NCBI RefSeq assembly: GCF_001446935.1
Contig: NZ_LKKK01000013.1
Coordinates: 62,001 to 126,000, forward strand
Reading direction: 5' to 3'
Origin: Pseudomonas sp. TTU2014-080ASC
GTDB lineage: Bacteria > Pseudomonadota > Gammaproteobacteria > Pseudomonadales > Pseudomonadaceae
DNA: 64,000 bases
The translations under genes were made by a program, and so were the position numbers. Below the pieces are notes generated by a model, which saw only the letters and a list, made by a program, of their open reading frames with translations, was not told where the DNA came from and searched no databases. Shown one piece after another: positions 1 to 9,145 of the stretch. Each line of letters starts with the position of its first letter. Within the stretch, counting starts at the first letter, position 1.

Positions 1-1
1 C

Positions 2-841
2 CAGGTCAGCTTGCAAGCGGAGTCGGATTTCCGCCGCAAACCGGAGGATCTGTCACAGGTCTACGTGCGTGCGGCCAGTGGTGATCTGGTATCGCTGGCC
101 ACGTTGGTGCGGGTCGAACGGATTCTGGGGCCGGACACTTTTGCCCGCTTCAACGTCTACCCGGCGGCGAAAATTCTCGGTGGCCCGGCTCCGGGCTACA
201 GCTCTGGGCAGGCTTTGCAGGCGATTCAGCAGGTGGCGGATGAAGTCTTAGGCAGTGATTACAGCATTGGCTGGACTGGGTCGGCCTATCAGGAGCTGGC
301 CACACAAGGTTCCGGCAGCAGTGCGTTTGTGTTCGGTCTGATCATGGTCTTCCTGATTCTGGCTGCCCAGTATGAGCGTTGGACGTTGCCGTTAGCGGTG
401 GTGACGGCGGTTCCGTTTGCGGTGTTTGGCGCGATTCTGGCGGTGTGGCTGCGCGGCATCGAAAACGATCTGTATTTCCAGGTCGGCTTGGTCACGCTGA
501 TTGGCCTGGCGGCTAAGAACGCGATCCTGATTGTTGAGTTCGCCGTGCTCAACCGGCAGCAGGGCATGGGCATATTTGAGTCGGCTCTGGAGGCAGCTCG
601 TCTGCGTTTTAGGCCGATCATCATGACCTCGCTGGCCTTTATTCTCGGCGTGATGCCGCTGGCCATCAGTAGTGGCGCGGGCTCGGCCAGTCGCCACTCC
701 ATTGGTACTGGCGTGATAGGTGGAATGCTGGCCGCAACAGTGCTGGCAATCTTCCTGATTCCAATGTTCTACTTGCTGGTCGAATCGATGGCGGACAAGT
801 TGAGCAGAGGCTCCAGCAAGGCTGTCGACGAGCAGCATTAA
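2..841 (+). CDS. RND efflux permease, C-terminal part (5' end outside window)
   Basis: C-terminal portion of an inner-membrane resistance-nodulation-division (HAE1/AcrB-MexB type) drug-proton antiporter. The frame is open from base 2, so the gene begins upstream of the window. The visible part has the end of the second periplasmic porter region, then the last membrane helices, including the segment that begins with a Q-YE-W motif typical of AcrB-like pumps and the AKNAIL/VEFA helix conserved in the family. A loop with FRPI-MTSLAF and the GTGV-GG final helices follow, which is the normal C-terminus. RND pumps work with a periplasmic adaptor and an outer-membrane channel; both would lie outside the window. 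Which pump it is (MexB, MexF and so on) cannot be decided from this fragment. Confidence 0.93.
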   Translation, partial: QVSLQAESDFRRKPEDLSQVYVRAASGDLVSLATLVRVERILGPDTFARFNVYPAAKILGGPAPGYSSGQALQAIQQVADEVLGSDYSIGWTGSAYQELATQGSGSSAFVFGLIMVFLILAAQYERWTLPLAVVTAVPFAVFGAILAVWLRGIENDLYFQVGLVTLIGLAAKNAILIVEFAVLNRQQGMGIFESALEAARLRFRPIIMTSLAFILGVMPLAISSGAGSASRHSIGTGVIGGMLAATVLAIFLIPMFYLLVESMADKLSRGSSKAVDEQH

Positions 842-849
842 TAAAAACG

Positions 850-873
850 GAGCAGGGCGCAGTAAACCTGCTC
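850..873 (+). terminator. Possible terminator hairpin after RND gene
   Basis: Just after the RND stop codon, GAGCAGG (850-856) can pair with CCTGCTC (867-873) around a 10-nt loop. No clear T-tract follows, so this is a weak terminator candidate. Confidence 0.3.
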
Positions 874-948
874 ATATTCGTCACTGTGTGATCATTGGCG
901 CAGTAGTCCCGCCGAGTTGTATTGGGGCGCCTAAGCGATTGGATTGTC

Positions 949-2139
949 ATGACATTACGCCTTCTCCTGATTCTGGGCGCGCTCAGCGCCTTTGGCCCTT
1001 TGGCTGTCGATTTCTACCTCCCGAGTTTCCCTGCACTGGCTGAACAATTCTCGACGGATGTTGAGCATGTGCAGTTATCTCTGGCGTCCTACTTTGTCGG
1101 TCTGGCCATCGGCCAACTGATGTATGGGCCGATGGCTGACCGCTTCGGCAGGCGCAAGCCGCTGCTGATCGGCGTGTCACTGTTCTGTCTGGCGTCTGTG
1201 GCCTGTGCGTTTGCGCCAAGCCTGGAATGGCTGATTGTGGCGCGCTTTATTCAGGCGCTGGGTGGCTGCGCCGGGATGGTGGTTTCACGGGCGGTGGTGC
1301 GAGACCTGTGCGATCCGATCAACTCGGCCAAGGTGTTCTCGCAGATGATGCTGGTGATGGGCCTGGCGCCGATCCTTGCGCCGCTGTTTGGCGGGCTGTT
1401 GCTGACAGCGTTCGGTTGGTCTTCGATTTTCTACTGCCTGGCCATATTCAGCGGTCTGTGCCTGCTGGCGATTGCCCTGTGGCTGCCGGAAACCCTGGAT
1501 AAGAACGCGCCGCCTGCACCGCTCAGTGGTGCGCTGCGTGAATACAAGCGCCTGCTGGGTGACTTGCCGTTTCTCGGTTATTCCCTGACTGGCGGTTTTG
1601 CCATGGCGGGGATGTTTGCCTATGTGGCCGGGTCGCCGTTCATCTTTATTGAGCTGTATGGCGTTGACCCTAAGCTCTACGGTTTCCTGTTTGGCGGTAA
1701 TGCGCTGGGTTTTGTTTTAGTGGCCCAGCTCAATGCCTGGCTGGTAGCCCGACAGGGGCCGGCGCATTGGCTGAATATCACCGTCTGGTTCTATCTGGCT
1801 TGTGGCCTTGCACTGCTATTGGTTGCTCTGGCCAAACCGGCTCAACTGTGGCCGCTGCTGGTTCCGTTATTCGGTTGTATTGCCTGCCTGGGAATTCTGT
1901 TGCCTAACGCTTCGGCCTGCGCCATGGCAGGGCAGGGTAGTCACGCTGGCAGTGCTTCGGCGATGCTTGGCAGTGTGCAGTTTGTCATCGCCGCGAGCAC
2001 TGCGAGCTTGGTTGGTGTGCTGCATGAAGGCACTGCCTGGCCTGTTGCCGTGCTGATCTTCAGCTGCGGCGTGCTGGCAGTATTTTTCTCTTTCTTTACC
2101 CGTTGGGCTGAGCAGCGGCCTGCCCGCTCGCCGGCCTAA
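949..2139 (+). CDS. Bcr/CflA family multidrug efflux MFS transporter
   Basis: Major facilitator protein of about 396 residues with 12 predicted hydrophobic segments, the usual length for drug-resistance transporters of the Bcr/CflA group (DHA1). Family marks are the N-terminal LGALSAFGPLAVDFYLPSFP helix and the loop 2-3 signature with GQ-YGP-ADRFGRR around residues 60-75. A motif-C-like segment follows in TM5. The ATG at 949 is preferred over the upstream TTG at 922 because translation from 949 puts the first helix directly at the N-terminus as in homologues. It probably exports small hydrophobic drugs or amino-acid-like metabolites; the substrate cannot be read from sequence. It follows the RND pump gene by about 110 bp and overlaps the convergent small gene at its stop codon. 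Confidence 0.92.
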   Translation: MTLRLLLILGALSAFGPLAVDFYLPSFPALAEQFSTDVEHVQLSLASYFVGLAIGQLMYGPMADRFGRRKPLLIGVSLFCLASVACAFAPSLEWLIVARFIQALGGCAGMVVSRAVVRDLCDPINSAKVFSQMMLVMGLAPILAPLFGGLLLTAFGWSSIFYCLAIFSGLCLLAIALWLPETLDKNAPPAPLSGALREYKRLLGDLPFLGYSLTGGFAMAGMFAYVAGSPFIFIELYGVDPKLYGFLFGGNALGFVLVAQLNAWLVARQGPAHWLNITVWFYLACGLALLLVALAKPAQLWPLLVPLFGCIACLGILLPNASACAMAGQGSHAGSASAMLGSVQFVIAASTASLVGVLHEGTAWPVAVLIFSCGVLAVFFSFFTRWAEQRPARSPA

Positions 2140-2312
2140 CTGGCAATGCGTTGCTGTGTCGGCAGCGTGTGTGGCGCTGTGATCCGGCGCTGCAGTGTGC
2201 TGACAAACTCACGGGCTTCAGTCTCGGTATGAAACAGCACACGCTGGCGGTCGAGAGAAACCTGCCAGTTCTGGCCGGTGGATGTGGTCACTGGTTGGAT
2301 TGCAATTTTCAT
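2136..2312 (-). CDS. Small conserved-type hypothetical protein
   Basis: Predicted 58-residue cytoplasmic protein. The start chosen is the ATG at 2312, because a strong Shine-Dalgarno (GGAGG) lies 7 bases upstream; a longer frame to 2387 has no such site. The protein begins MKIAIQPVTTS and is rich in Q, R and T, with no membrane segment or recognised domain. Its stop codon overlaps that of the convergent MFS gene. I do not recognise a function. Confidence 0.6.
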   Translation of the reverse strand: MKIAIQPVTTSTGQNWQVSLDRQRVLFHTETEAREFVSTLQRRITAPHTLPTQQRIAS

Positions 2313-2464
2313 GGACGGTCCTCCGGTGAAAGAGGACTTGAGTCTAGAACCGAAAGCTTCGTCTGAAATTGACCTGAAGCAGTTCATTCCTGACGTTCGT
2401 CGGAATGAGCTGCATCAGCGCGGACCATCCGTCGCCTACTGGCTGCTAAAGATATCAAGTGATA

Positions 2465-4312
2465 TCAGTTAGCCCGCTCCGTACGGCCACAGGTTTGTAC
2501 GGCCAGGCCGGCCAGGCGGGTGAACTCGGTGACCAGCTGGATATCTGCGTCGCTGGGTTTGGTCGGGTGTGGGTAATAGACCGCGAATGTACCTAACACC
2601 TTGCCTCGTTCATCTTTGAATGGCAGTGACCAGCAGGCCTGTAGGCCAGCCGAAAAAGCCAGTTCACGGTAGTTTGCCCAGTTGGGGTGGGTGCTGATGT
2701 CTTCGGCAATGACCATCTCCCCCGTGCTTGCAGCATGTCCACAGGAACCGATACCTGTTGATGCGCGTATCCCATCAATCGCCTGGCAGTAGCTCTGCGG
2801 CAGGCTCGGCGCTGCGCCGATAAACAGGCAGCCCTGGCTGTCGAGCAGCATGATCGAAACGCGCATCTGCGGCTGTAGCCGCTCCAGGTTGTGGGTGATG
2901 CCGTGGAGTATCTTCTCCAATGGCTGCTGGCCCAGCAGTTTATCCATCACCGAATTACGCGCCTGTTGCAGGTGCTGTGTCAGGTATCGCTCTTGTACGT
3001 CGTGCAGGCTGCCATGCAGGCAGCCATCCGGTTCGCTGCGGTTCAGTTGCAGCTCAATTTGGCGAACCTGGCCCTGATCGTTCAGCAATTGGCATTCCAG
3101 GCGCAGGCTGGTTTCGGCACCGGAGCGCAGGTCATCCAGTTGCTGGCGCAGCGGCATCTGGCCCAGCTCGGGGATAAAGCGGTGCAGCGGGCTGCCCAGA
3201 CTTTCAACGATGCGGTGACCGGTGACGTGTTCCCATGCCGGGTTAACAAAAGTCAGCAGGTTGTGGTTGTTGACGATAAAAATGGCATCGGCCAGATGGT
3301 CAACCAGCGAGCGGTAACGGTTCTCGCTGATCTGCAACTCTTCGTGCATTTTCTTCTGTTCGGTCAGGTCGATGTCGATATGGTACTTCTCGAGCTGATC
3401 CAGGCGGTTACGAATCACCAGTTGACTGGAGTGCACCCAGACCAAGCCGCCGTCCTTACGCTGCAGCTGGATTTCGCCCGCGCTGATGGCCGAACCGTTG
3501 AGCTGCCACAAATTGTTAGCAGTGCTCATTTTGCGACGCTGCAGGGGCGGCACAATCAGCTCCTCCATGCGTCGTCCCATCACGTCGTTGACGTTGTAGC
3601 CATACAGCTGAGTGCTGGCCTCGTTCCAGAAAATCACCCGGTTCTCGCGGTCATACCCTTGCACGGCAATGCGCGGCGTCTGTTCGAACAGCTGGCGGAA
3701 GCGCATTTCACTTTCATGCAGTGCGGCTTCATCGCGCTTTTGCAGGCTGATGTCCTGCAACGTGCCATGAATACTGCCATCGGCACTGGCCTCACCGCGC
3801 AGGTGAACCCAGATCGGTTGCTGCTGCGCGTGCTGCATAAGGCGGGCACAGACGTTGAGCTCGGTGTGATCATCCAGCAGCGCCTGTACGGCCCGTTGTA
3901 CCGCGCCGCGTTCGGCCGGGTGCAGCCAGGTCAGCAGGTGAGCGAGGCTGGCCTGCTGATCATGGGCGTCTCGACCCAGCAGCTTGAGCGCAGCAGGACT
4001 CCAGTGAAAGTCTTGGTTTAGCGACCAGGTGCCCATGGCGCTGTGCTGCTGCACCATATCCAGCAGGCGGTTGGACTGTTCAATCCGGGCCAGACTCCGA
4101 CGGCGGTAATTCAGCCCCTTGTAGCAGGTGATAAACACCAAGGCACCGCTTACCAAGGTAAAGAGCAAGCCCTTGAGCGACTGCATGAGCACCATGACAT
4201 CGATATTGCTGACCAGCAGATGCAGCAAGCGATCAGTGCCATAAATCCACAATGCGCCGATAAAAATGTAAACGCCCGCCAGGCGCAGGGCGCCTCGAAG
4301 ATCAGAGTGCAT
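2465..4312 (-). CDS. Membrane-anchored PAS/PAS/PAS-GAF sensor protein lacking an output domain
   Basis: A 615-residue protein with two N-terminal hydrophobic segments (about residues 9-28 and 43-63). They are followed by three PAS folds (about 85-190, 200-325 and 330-445, the second with the FWN-AS-LYGY motif) and a C-terminal GAF domain (about 455-610). Such sensory chains normally feed a histidine kinase, GGDEF, EAL or methyl-accepting domain, but the reading frame stops after GAF and no kinase or cyclase gene follows. It may act by protein-protein contact, or be a truncated relic. The ATG at 4312 is directly followed by the first membrane segment. It is monocistronic, flanked by convergent and divergent genes. 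Ligand and partner are unknown. Confidence 0.85.
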   Translation of the reverse strand: MHSDLRGALRLAGVYIFIGALWIYGTDRLLHLLVSNIDVMVLMQSLKGLLFTLVSGALVFITCYKGLNYRRRSLARIEQSNRLLDMVQQHSAMGTWSLNQDFHWSPAALKLLGRDAHDQQASLAHLLTWLHPAERGAVQRAVQALLDDHTELNVCARLMQHAQQQPIWVHLRGEASADGSIHGTLQDISLQKRDEAALHESEMRFRQLFEQTPRIAVQGYDRENRVIFWNEASTQLYGYNVNDVMGRRMEELIVPPLQRRKMSTANNLWQLNGSAISAGEIQLQRKDGGLVWVHSSQLVIRNRLDQLEKYHIDIDLTEQKKMHEELQISENRYRSLVDHLADAIFIVNNHNLLTFVNPAWEHVTGHRIVESLGSPLHRFIPELGQMPLRQQLDDLRSGAETSLRLECQLLNDQGQVRQIELQLNRSEPDGCLHGSLHDVQERYLTQHLQQARNSVMDKLLGQQPLEKILHGITHNLERLQPQMRVSIMLLDSQGCLFIGAAPSLPQSYCQAIDGIRASTGIGSCGHAASTGEMVIAEDISTHPNWANYRELAFSAGLQACWSLPFKDERGKVLGTFAVYYPHPTKPSDADIQLVTEFTRLAGLAVQTCGRTERAN

Positions 4313-4523
4313 AGGTTATAAATGCCGAATATGAAGGGGCGAACATCCCCAAATTGCCGAACCCTGAGGCGAATGTCCAGCTTACAAGTACGATTATGCC
4401 AAAACGATGATGGGATCACCCGTTTGGCGTATTCCGCGTCCTGCAGGCAAGCTGCGTTGCGTCAATCCACCACAGCGTAAATGGAGCTAATCTTTATGGT
4501 GATAAGTGATAGAGTTCGCCTCC

Positions 4524-4913
4524 ATGAAATTGCGCCGATCAGACCAAAGACTGTTCGCCTGGATGCTGTACTTCAGCGTTCTGTTCAGTGCGCTCGTCTG
4601 CAGCATAGGCCATGGACAGATGGCTGGCCTGCAACTGAGCGGTCTGGATGGCCAGTACTGTTCATTCGAGGGCAATTTCGGTGCCGGGGCCGATCTTAAC
4701 GGTTCCGGTGTCATTGCGCCTAACCCGGCAACCGGCTCCGGTTGTGCACTCAGCTCCGGTTTTAGTGCCGTGCTGCTGGCCGCATTCTTCGGTTTGCTCG
4801 GACTTCTGCCGCTTACCCGCACTATTCGCCTGGCGAGTTGGCTGAGTCCGGCGACTGCTGTGCGTTTTCTCTGGCCTTCGGCCAATCCACGAGCGTCTCC
4901 TGTTCTGGCCTGA
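4524..4913 (+). CDS. DUF2946 family protein (copper cluster)
   Basis: About 129 residues. The N-terminal hydrophobic segment (FAWMLYFSVLFSALVCSIGHGQ) is a signal or anchor sequence, and there are paired cysteines in the periplasmic part (around YCSFEG and GCALSS) and a second hydrophobic segment near residues 80-100. DUF2946 proteins in Pseudomonas sit beside PCu(A)C copper chaperones and OprC, as here, which suggests a periplasmic role in copper handling; the biochemical activity of the family is not known to me. The ATG at 4524 is preferred over the GTG at 4506 because the basic n-region MKLRRSDQR follows it directly. Confidence 0.78.
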   Translation: MKLRRSDQRLFAWMLYFSVLFSALVCSIGHGQMAGLQLSGLDGQYCSFEGNFGAGADLNGSGVIAPNPATGSGCALSSGFSAVLLAAFFGLLGLLPLTRTIRLASWLSPATAVRFLWPSANPRASPVLA

Positions 4914-5069
4914 GTTGCCTGGCAGCGCCCAGCGCTGCTGACCGATCACCTCATCAATCTGCCCGGCCTATCACTAATGGCCTGCGTTGCGTTTGTGTGA
5001 TGTTGATCGGTTGTGTGAGTTATCAGAAAACTGATTTTTGCTGATGTCCACCCTTCAGGGAGAACCACC

Positions 5070-5540
5070 ATGCTGCTGAAAAAGACCTTGCTGATTGCTG
5101 CCATGCTGCTGCCGATGCTGAGTGCCAACGCTCACGAATACGAGGCCGGCAGCTTACATATCGACCACCCCTGGTCGCGGGAAATGCCGCCTGTGGCACC
5201 AACGGCTGCGGCTTACTTTGTGATTCATAACAACGGCCAGACCGCTGACCGCCTGCTCGGCGCGAGCACGCCGGTGGCACAGAAAGCCGAACTGCACGAG
5301 CACGTACACGCTGCGGGGGTGATGAAAATGCAGCAGGTGCAGACGGTTGAGGTGCCTGCAGGCGGTGAGGTGACGTTTGCGCCGATGGGCTATCACATCA
5401 TGCTGTTCGGTTTAAAACAGCAGGCTAAAGACGGTGAGCGCTTTCCACTGACGCTGAATTTCGAAAAAGCCGGAGCGGTTGAAGTCGAAGTGGCCGTGCA
5501 AAAAGAGGCACCGTCCCCCGGCACGCATGAGCACCACTGA
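5070..5540 (+). CDS. Periplasmic copper chaperone PCu(A)C
   Basis: A 156-residue secreted protein with a signal peptide (cleavage expected after SANA, residue 21) and a cupredoxin-like PCu(A)C fold. The family's Cu(I) motif H-x10-M-x21-H-x-M is intact: H76, M87, H109 and M111. The C-terminus is histidine-rich (HEHH), a common extra metal-binding tail. In other bacteria PCu(A)C hands copper to cytochrome oxidase assembly factors such as Sco. Here it lies between two DUF2946 genes and upstream of oprC, so it probably receives copper imported by OprC. A good ribosome site (AGGGAG) precedes the ATG. Confidence 0.93.
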   Translation: MLLKKTLLIAAMLLPMLSANAHEYEAGSLHIDHPWSREMPPVAPTAAAYFVIHNNGQTADRLLGASTPVAQKAELHEHVHAAGVMKMQQVQTVEVPAGGEVTFAPMGYHIMLFGLKQQAKDGERFPLTLNFEKAGAVEVEVAVQKEAPSPGTHEHH

Positions 5541-5562
5541 GTTTCAGGGCTAATTGATCGCC

Positions 5563-5931
5563 ATGCGGGTTAAGTCGTACTCATTCATTCACCGCTGCGG
5601 TTCGGCGCTGGGGCTGTTGGCCATGCTGCTGATCAGCCTCGGGGCACTGGCTTCGCAGCTGGTGCAACCGGCTGAACCCGCGTGGATGAGTGAGCTGGCT
5701 TGCGGTGAGCATGCTGAACAGCAGCATGACCACAGCGGGCATGCCGAGGTCTGGGCCAAGTGCGGCTACTGCACTTTGCTCCTGCACAGCCCGGCCACCT
5801 TGGCGGGTTGTGTGCGTCTCAACGCTGCGCCACAGCCGCTGCTGCGTTTGCAGGTTCCAACGGTACTGGGCGAGGGCAGTCCGGCCATTTTCCCCGGAGC
5901 GCGCTGCCGCGCACCGCCTGTGTATTCCTGA
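5563..5931 (+). CDS. DUF2946 family protein (copper cluster, second copy)
   Basis: About 122 residues: an N-terminal signal or anchor helix (GSALGLLAMLLISLGALAS), then a His-rich stretch (HAEQQHDHSGHAE, about residues 50-63) and a CGYCTLL motif typical of DUF2946. The His cluster and C-x-x-C pair are plausible copper ligands. It is only distantly similar to the first DUF2946 protein of the cluster. Start is uncertain: ATG at 5563, or TTG at 5554 with an AGGG 5 bases upstream; both give the same mature region. It lies 22 bp after the PCu(A)C gene and is probably in one transcript with it and oprC. Confidence 0.78.
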   Translation: MRVKSYSFIHRCGSALGLLAMLLISLGALASQLVQPAEPAWMSELACGEHAEQQHDHSGHAEVWAKCGYCTLLLHSPATLAGCVRLNAAPQPLLRLQVPTVLGEGSPAIFPGARCRAPPVYS

Positions 5932-6001
5932 TTAATCGGTTCTGTGTCGTACCTGCACAGTCGTTGTGTGGGGCGGGCTCCTTTTTATCTCGAATCCGGG
6001 A

Positions 6002-8125
6002 ATGTTTATGTCTGCTTATAAGAAAGTCTGTCACGTTGTTTCTAACCGTTCTGTGCCGTTTGCGCTGGCACCTCTGTGCCTGGGGATGCTCTGCACCACG
6101 CAGAGTCTGGCGCAGGAAGCTGCTGATGCCGAACACCTGCACCTGACGCCAGTTGTCGTCACCGGTGTGGCGCAACACTCGCCCGTGACCGTGGTGACCG
6201 ACCCGAAACAGCCGCGCCAGCCGGTCCCGGCTGCTGACGGTGCTGATTACCTGAAGACCATCCCCGGTTTCAGCGCGATTCGCAGCGGTGGCACCAATGG
6301 TGATCCGGTATTTCGCGGTCAGTTCGGCTCACGTTTGAATATCCTCACCGATGGCGGTCAGTTGCTCGGTGCTTGCCCGAACCGCATGGACGCGCCGACT
6401 TCGTACCTGTCGCCGGAAAACTTCGATCAGCTCACCGTGATTAAAGGTCCGCAAACTGTGCTGTGGGGGCCTGGCAGCTCAGCAGCCACCATTCTGTTTG
6501 AACGCGACACTGAGCGATTTCAGGAACTCGGCGGGCGGGTCAATGGCAGCGTGCTGGCAGGCTCCAACGGCCGCTTCGACCGCAGGCTGGATGCGGCGGC
6601 GGGTGGCAGCGAAGGCTATATCCGCCTGCTCGCTAACTCCGCGCAGGCCGATGATTACGAAGATGGCAACGGCGACACCGTGCCGTCGCGTTGGGAGAAG
6701 TGGAACAGCGATGTGCTGCTCGGTTGGACGCCGAACGAAGACACCCTGATCGAACTCAGTGCCGGACGTGGCGACGGCGAAGCCCGCTATGCCGGTCGCG
6801 GCATGGACGGCAGTCAGTTTCTCCGTGAAACCCTCGGCCTTAAGGTGCGCCTGGATAATCTCGGTGATGTATTCCACAGTCTGGAAGGCCGCGTGTATTA
6901 CAACTATGCCGATCACGTGATGGACAACTTCAGCCTGCGTACCCCCAGCAGCACCGGCATGATGGCCGGGCCGATGGCCTCCAACGTCGACCGCCGCACA
7001 CTCGGCGCGCGTCTGGTTGGTACCTGGGCGTGGGACGATCTTGAGTTGAAAAGTGGTGTCGATGCCCAGCGCAACGAGCACCGTAAGCGCGGCTCCAGCT
7101 ACGACATGATGACCAGCACCTATCAGGACTTAGATCAAAAACCGTGGGATAAAGACGCCGAATTCCACAACTACGGGTTATTCGGTGAACTGACCTGGCA
7201 TCTGAGCAGCGATCAGCGCTGGATCGCCGGTGCGCGGGTGGATCGGGCCTCGGTCAAAGACTTTCGCAAAACCATCGGTAGCGGCATGACCCTGCGCGAT
7301 AACCCGACTTACGACGAAACCCGCAGTGACACACTGCCCAGCGGTTTTGTCCGCTACGAGCAGGACCTGCAAGCCATTCCGGCGACTTGGTACGCGGGTT
7401 TGGGGCATGTTCAGCGCTTCCCTGATTACTGGGAGCTGTTCTCCGCAAGCCCCGGCCCGGTTGGTTTCGTGCAGCCAATGGAGAGTCTGAACCCAGAGAA
7501 AACCACCCAGCTAGATATCGGCCTCAACTACAAAACCGAGAAAGTGGAAGCCTGGGTTTCCGCCTACGCCGGGCAGGTGCGTGATTACATTCTGTTCAGT
7601 TATTCACAAGGCATGATGCCGGGGCATACCCGCTCTGAAGCCAGCAATATTGATGCGCGCATCATGGGCGGCGAAATGGGCGCGAGCTATCGCCTGACGG
7701 ACAACTGGAAGGCCGATGCCAGCATCGCTTACGCATGGGGCAAGAACAGCTCCGACGACCGTCCGCTGTCGCAAACGCCGCCGCTGGAAGCGCGCTTTGG
7801 TCTGGCTTATGAGCGTGAGGACTGGAGCGCTGCAGCGCTGTGGCGTGTGGTCGACAGCCAGAACCGGGTGGATATCAACAAAGGTAACGTGGTTGGTAAG
7901 GACCTGGAGAAGAGCAGCGGTTTTGGCGTGTTCTCCCTCAATGCGGCCTACCGCATCAGTCCTGAGGTCAAAGTCAGCGCTGGTGTGGATAACCTCTTCG
8001 ACAAGACCTACAGCGAGCACCTGAACCTGACTGGCAACGCCGGTTTCGGCTTTATTCAGGATGATCCACAAGGCTTTAACGAGCCGGGCCGCACCCTGTG
8101 GACCAAGGTGGATTTCAGCTTCTGA
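6002..8125 (+). CDS. oprC: TonB-dependent copper receptor OprC
   Basis: A 707-residue outer-membrane protein with signal peptide (cleaved near SLAQ), N-terminal plug (PVVVTG box, GPQTVLWGPGSSA) and a 22-strand barrel ending in aromatic F. The copper ligands described for P. aeruginosa OprC, C143-x3-M147 and H323-x-M325, appear here as C125/M129 (CPNRM) and H305/M307 (HVM). All four are shifted by a constant 18 residues, which is strong support for orthology. The receptor takes copper from outside at TonB expense and would pass it to PCu(A)C encoded upstream. Start at 6002 or 6008 (MSAYKK); the signal peptide is the same. It is the last gene of the copper cluster and ends before a REP pair. 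Confidence 0.95.
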   Translation: MFMSAYKKVCHVVSNRSVPFALAPLCLGMLCTTQSLAQEAADAEHLHLTPVVVTGVAQHSPVTVVTDPKQPRQPVPAADGADYLKTIPGFSAIRSGGTNGDPVFRGQFGSRLNILTDGGQLLGACPNRMDAPTSYLSPENFDQLTVIKGPQTVLWGPGSSAATILFERDTERFQELGGRVNGSVLAGSNGRFDRRLDAAAGGSEGYIRLLANSAQADDYEDGNGDTVPSRWEKWNSDVLLGWTPNEDTLIELSAGRGDGEARYAGRGMDGSQFLRETLGLKVRLDNLGDVFHSLEGRVYYNYADHVMDNFSLRTPSSTGMMAGPMASNVDRRTLGARLVGTWAWDDLELKSGVDAQRNEHRKRGSSYDMMTSTYQDLDQKPWDKDAEFHNYGLFGELTWHLSSDQRWIAGARVDRASVKDFRKTIGSGMTLRDNPTYDETRSDTLPSGFVRYEQDLQAIPATWYAGLGHVQRFPDYWELFSASPGPVGFVQPMESLNPEKTTQLDIGLNYKTEKVEAWVSAYAGQVRDYILFSYSQGMMPGHTRSEASNIDARIMGGEMGASYRLTDNWKADASIAYAWGKNSSDDRPLSQTPPLEARFGLAYEREDWSAAALWRVVDSQNRVDINKGNVVGKDLEKSSGFGVFSLNAAYRISPEVKVSAGVDNLFDKTYSEHLNLTGNAGFGFIQDDPQGFNEPGRTLWTKVDFSF

Positions 8126-8143
8126 TCTGAGTGAGATAGCGCT

Positions 8144-8200
8144 TCGCGGCTGAAGCCGCTCCTAGCAAACACAACCCTGTAGGAGCGAGTTCAGTCGCGA
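8144..8200. repeat. Inverted pair of Pseudomonas REP elements
   Basis: Two short palindromic units in opposite orientation, the first with CGCGGCTGAAGCCGCTCCTA and the second with TGTAGGAGCGAGTTCAGTCG. They fill the gap between the convergent oprC and EamA genes. This is the usual place for REP pairs, where they can protect or end transcripts from both sides. Confidence 0.85.
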
Positions 8201-8206
8201 ATATCT

Positions 8207-9064
8207 CTAGCGACTAAAGCGGAACACTAGCGCCAGGCCAGCCAGAATCGCAGCCATGCCGAGCAGACTCAGGCCCGACAGCAGATTGCCGAGGAACAGG
8301 TAGTCCATGATCGCCGTGACCACCGGCACCAGATAGAACAGGCTGGTGACGTTGACCAGATTGCCCGCCTGAATCAGCCGGTACAGCAGAATCTGCGCCG
8401 CCACTGAAATCATCAGCCCCAGCCACAGCCAAGGGATGATGAAGCCCGCGACCCATTCCAGCTCAAATGGTTTGAACGGCACGAACAGCAGGCACATCAC
8501 CAGACTGACCGCATATTGCAGCGGCAGCACCTCCTGCGGTGACTGATTAACCCGCTTTTGCAGAATGGCGCCGCAGGTCATGCAAGCCAGTGCCAGCAAT
8601 GCATAGCTGATGCCCCACAATGAAAAGTGCGCCTTGAGCAGCCCCTGAAACACCACCAGCGCCAGCCCCAGCAAGGCCAGTAGCAATCCGAACAGGCGCA
8701 GAGGGGAGAAGCGTCGCTCAACCAGCAGCAGCGTGAGAATCGGTTGAACGCCTAATACTGTTGCCAGCACACCGGGCGTGATGCCGTTTTCCAAGGCAAG
8801 GAAATAGCAGATCGAATAACCGCCGATTAGCAGCATGCCGCTGAAGATCACCTGCGTGCTGGTGCCGGGGCGCGGCAGCAAGCGGCCCAGCATTGGTGCC
8901 AGTGCGATCAGCATGCCCAGTGCGAGCACAAAACGAAGGGTCAGGAAGGCAAACGCCGAGCTGTGATCCAGCCCCCAGCGGGAGAAGATCGCACCGCTGC
9001 CCCATAGCAGAACAAACAACGTGGTGGTGCCGTACGTGGCCCACACGGAATTACGCGTAGTCAT
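8207..9064 (-). CDS. EamA/DMT superfamily transporter
   Basis: A 285-residue inner-membrane protein with ten hydrophobic segments forming the two tandem EamA repeats (about residues 10-135 and 150-280), the standard length for drug/metabolite transporters. Family marks include WGSGAIFSRWGLDHSSAFAFLTLRF at the first repeat. It is likely an exporter of amino acids or other small metabolites; the substrate is not evident. Transcription comes from the right, from a roughly 320-bp region holding a possible leader peptide and a hairpin (see those entries). It converges on oprC. Confidence 0.9.
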   Translation of the reverse strand: MTTRNSVWATYGTTTLFVLLWGSGAIFSRWGLDHSSAFAFLTLRFVLALGMLIALAPMLGRLLPRPGTSTQVIFSGMLLIGGYSICYFLALENGITPGVLATVLGVQPILTLLLVERRFSPLRLFGLLLALLGLALVVFQGLLKAHFSLWGISYALLALACMTCGAILQKRVNQSPQEVLPLQYAVSLVMCLLFVPFKPFELEWVAGFIIPWLWLGLMISVAAQILLYRLIQAGNLVNVTSLFYLVPVVTAIMDYLFLGNLLSGLSLLGMAAILAGLALVFRFSR

Positions 9065-9091
9065 GATTAAACCTGTCTGAGTCGGTAAACG

Positions 9092-9133
9092 ACATCCAGC
9101 CCCAAGCGTGTGAGGAGAACGGAAGCTGGACGT
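9092..9133 (-). promoter_or_regulatory. Hairpin between leader ORF and EamA gene
   Basis: ACATCCAGC (9092-9100) pairs with GCTGGACGT (9125-9133) with one wobble. Just outside, AACGAC (9088-9093) can pair with GTCGTT (9142-9147), which overlaps the stop codon of the leader ORF. The placement suits attenuation or start-site control of the EamA gene. No poly-U tract is present. Confidence 0.35.
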
Positions 9134-9145
9134 GAGCGTGCGTCG

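Noticed and set aside
2891..4021. 376-codon plus-strand frame opposite the PAS/GAF sensor
   Set aside because: The minus-strand protein has recognisable PAS and GAF motifs; this one has none.
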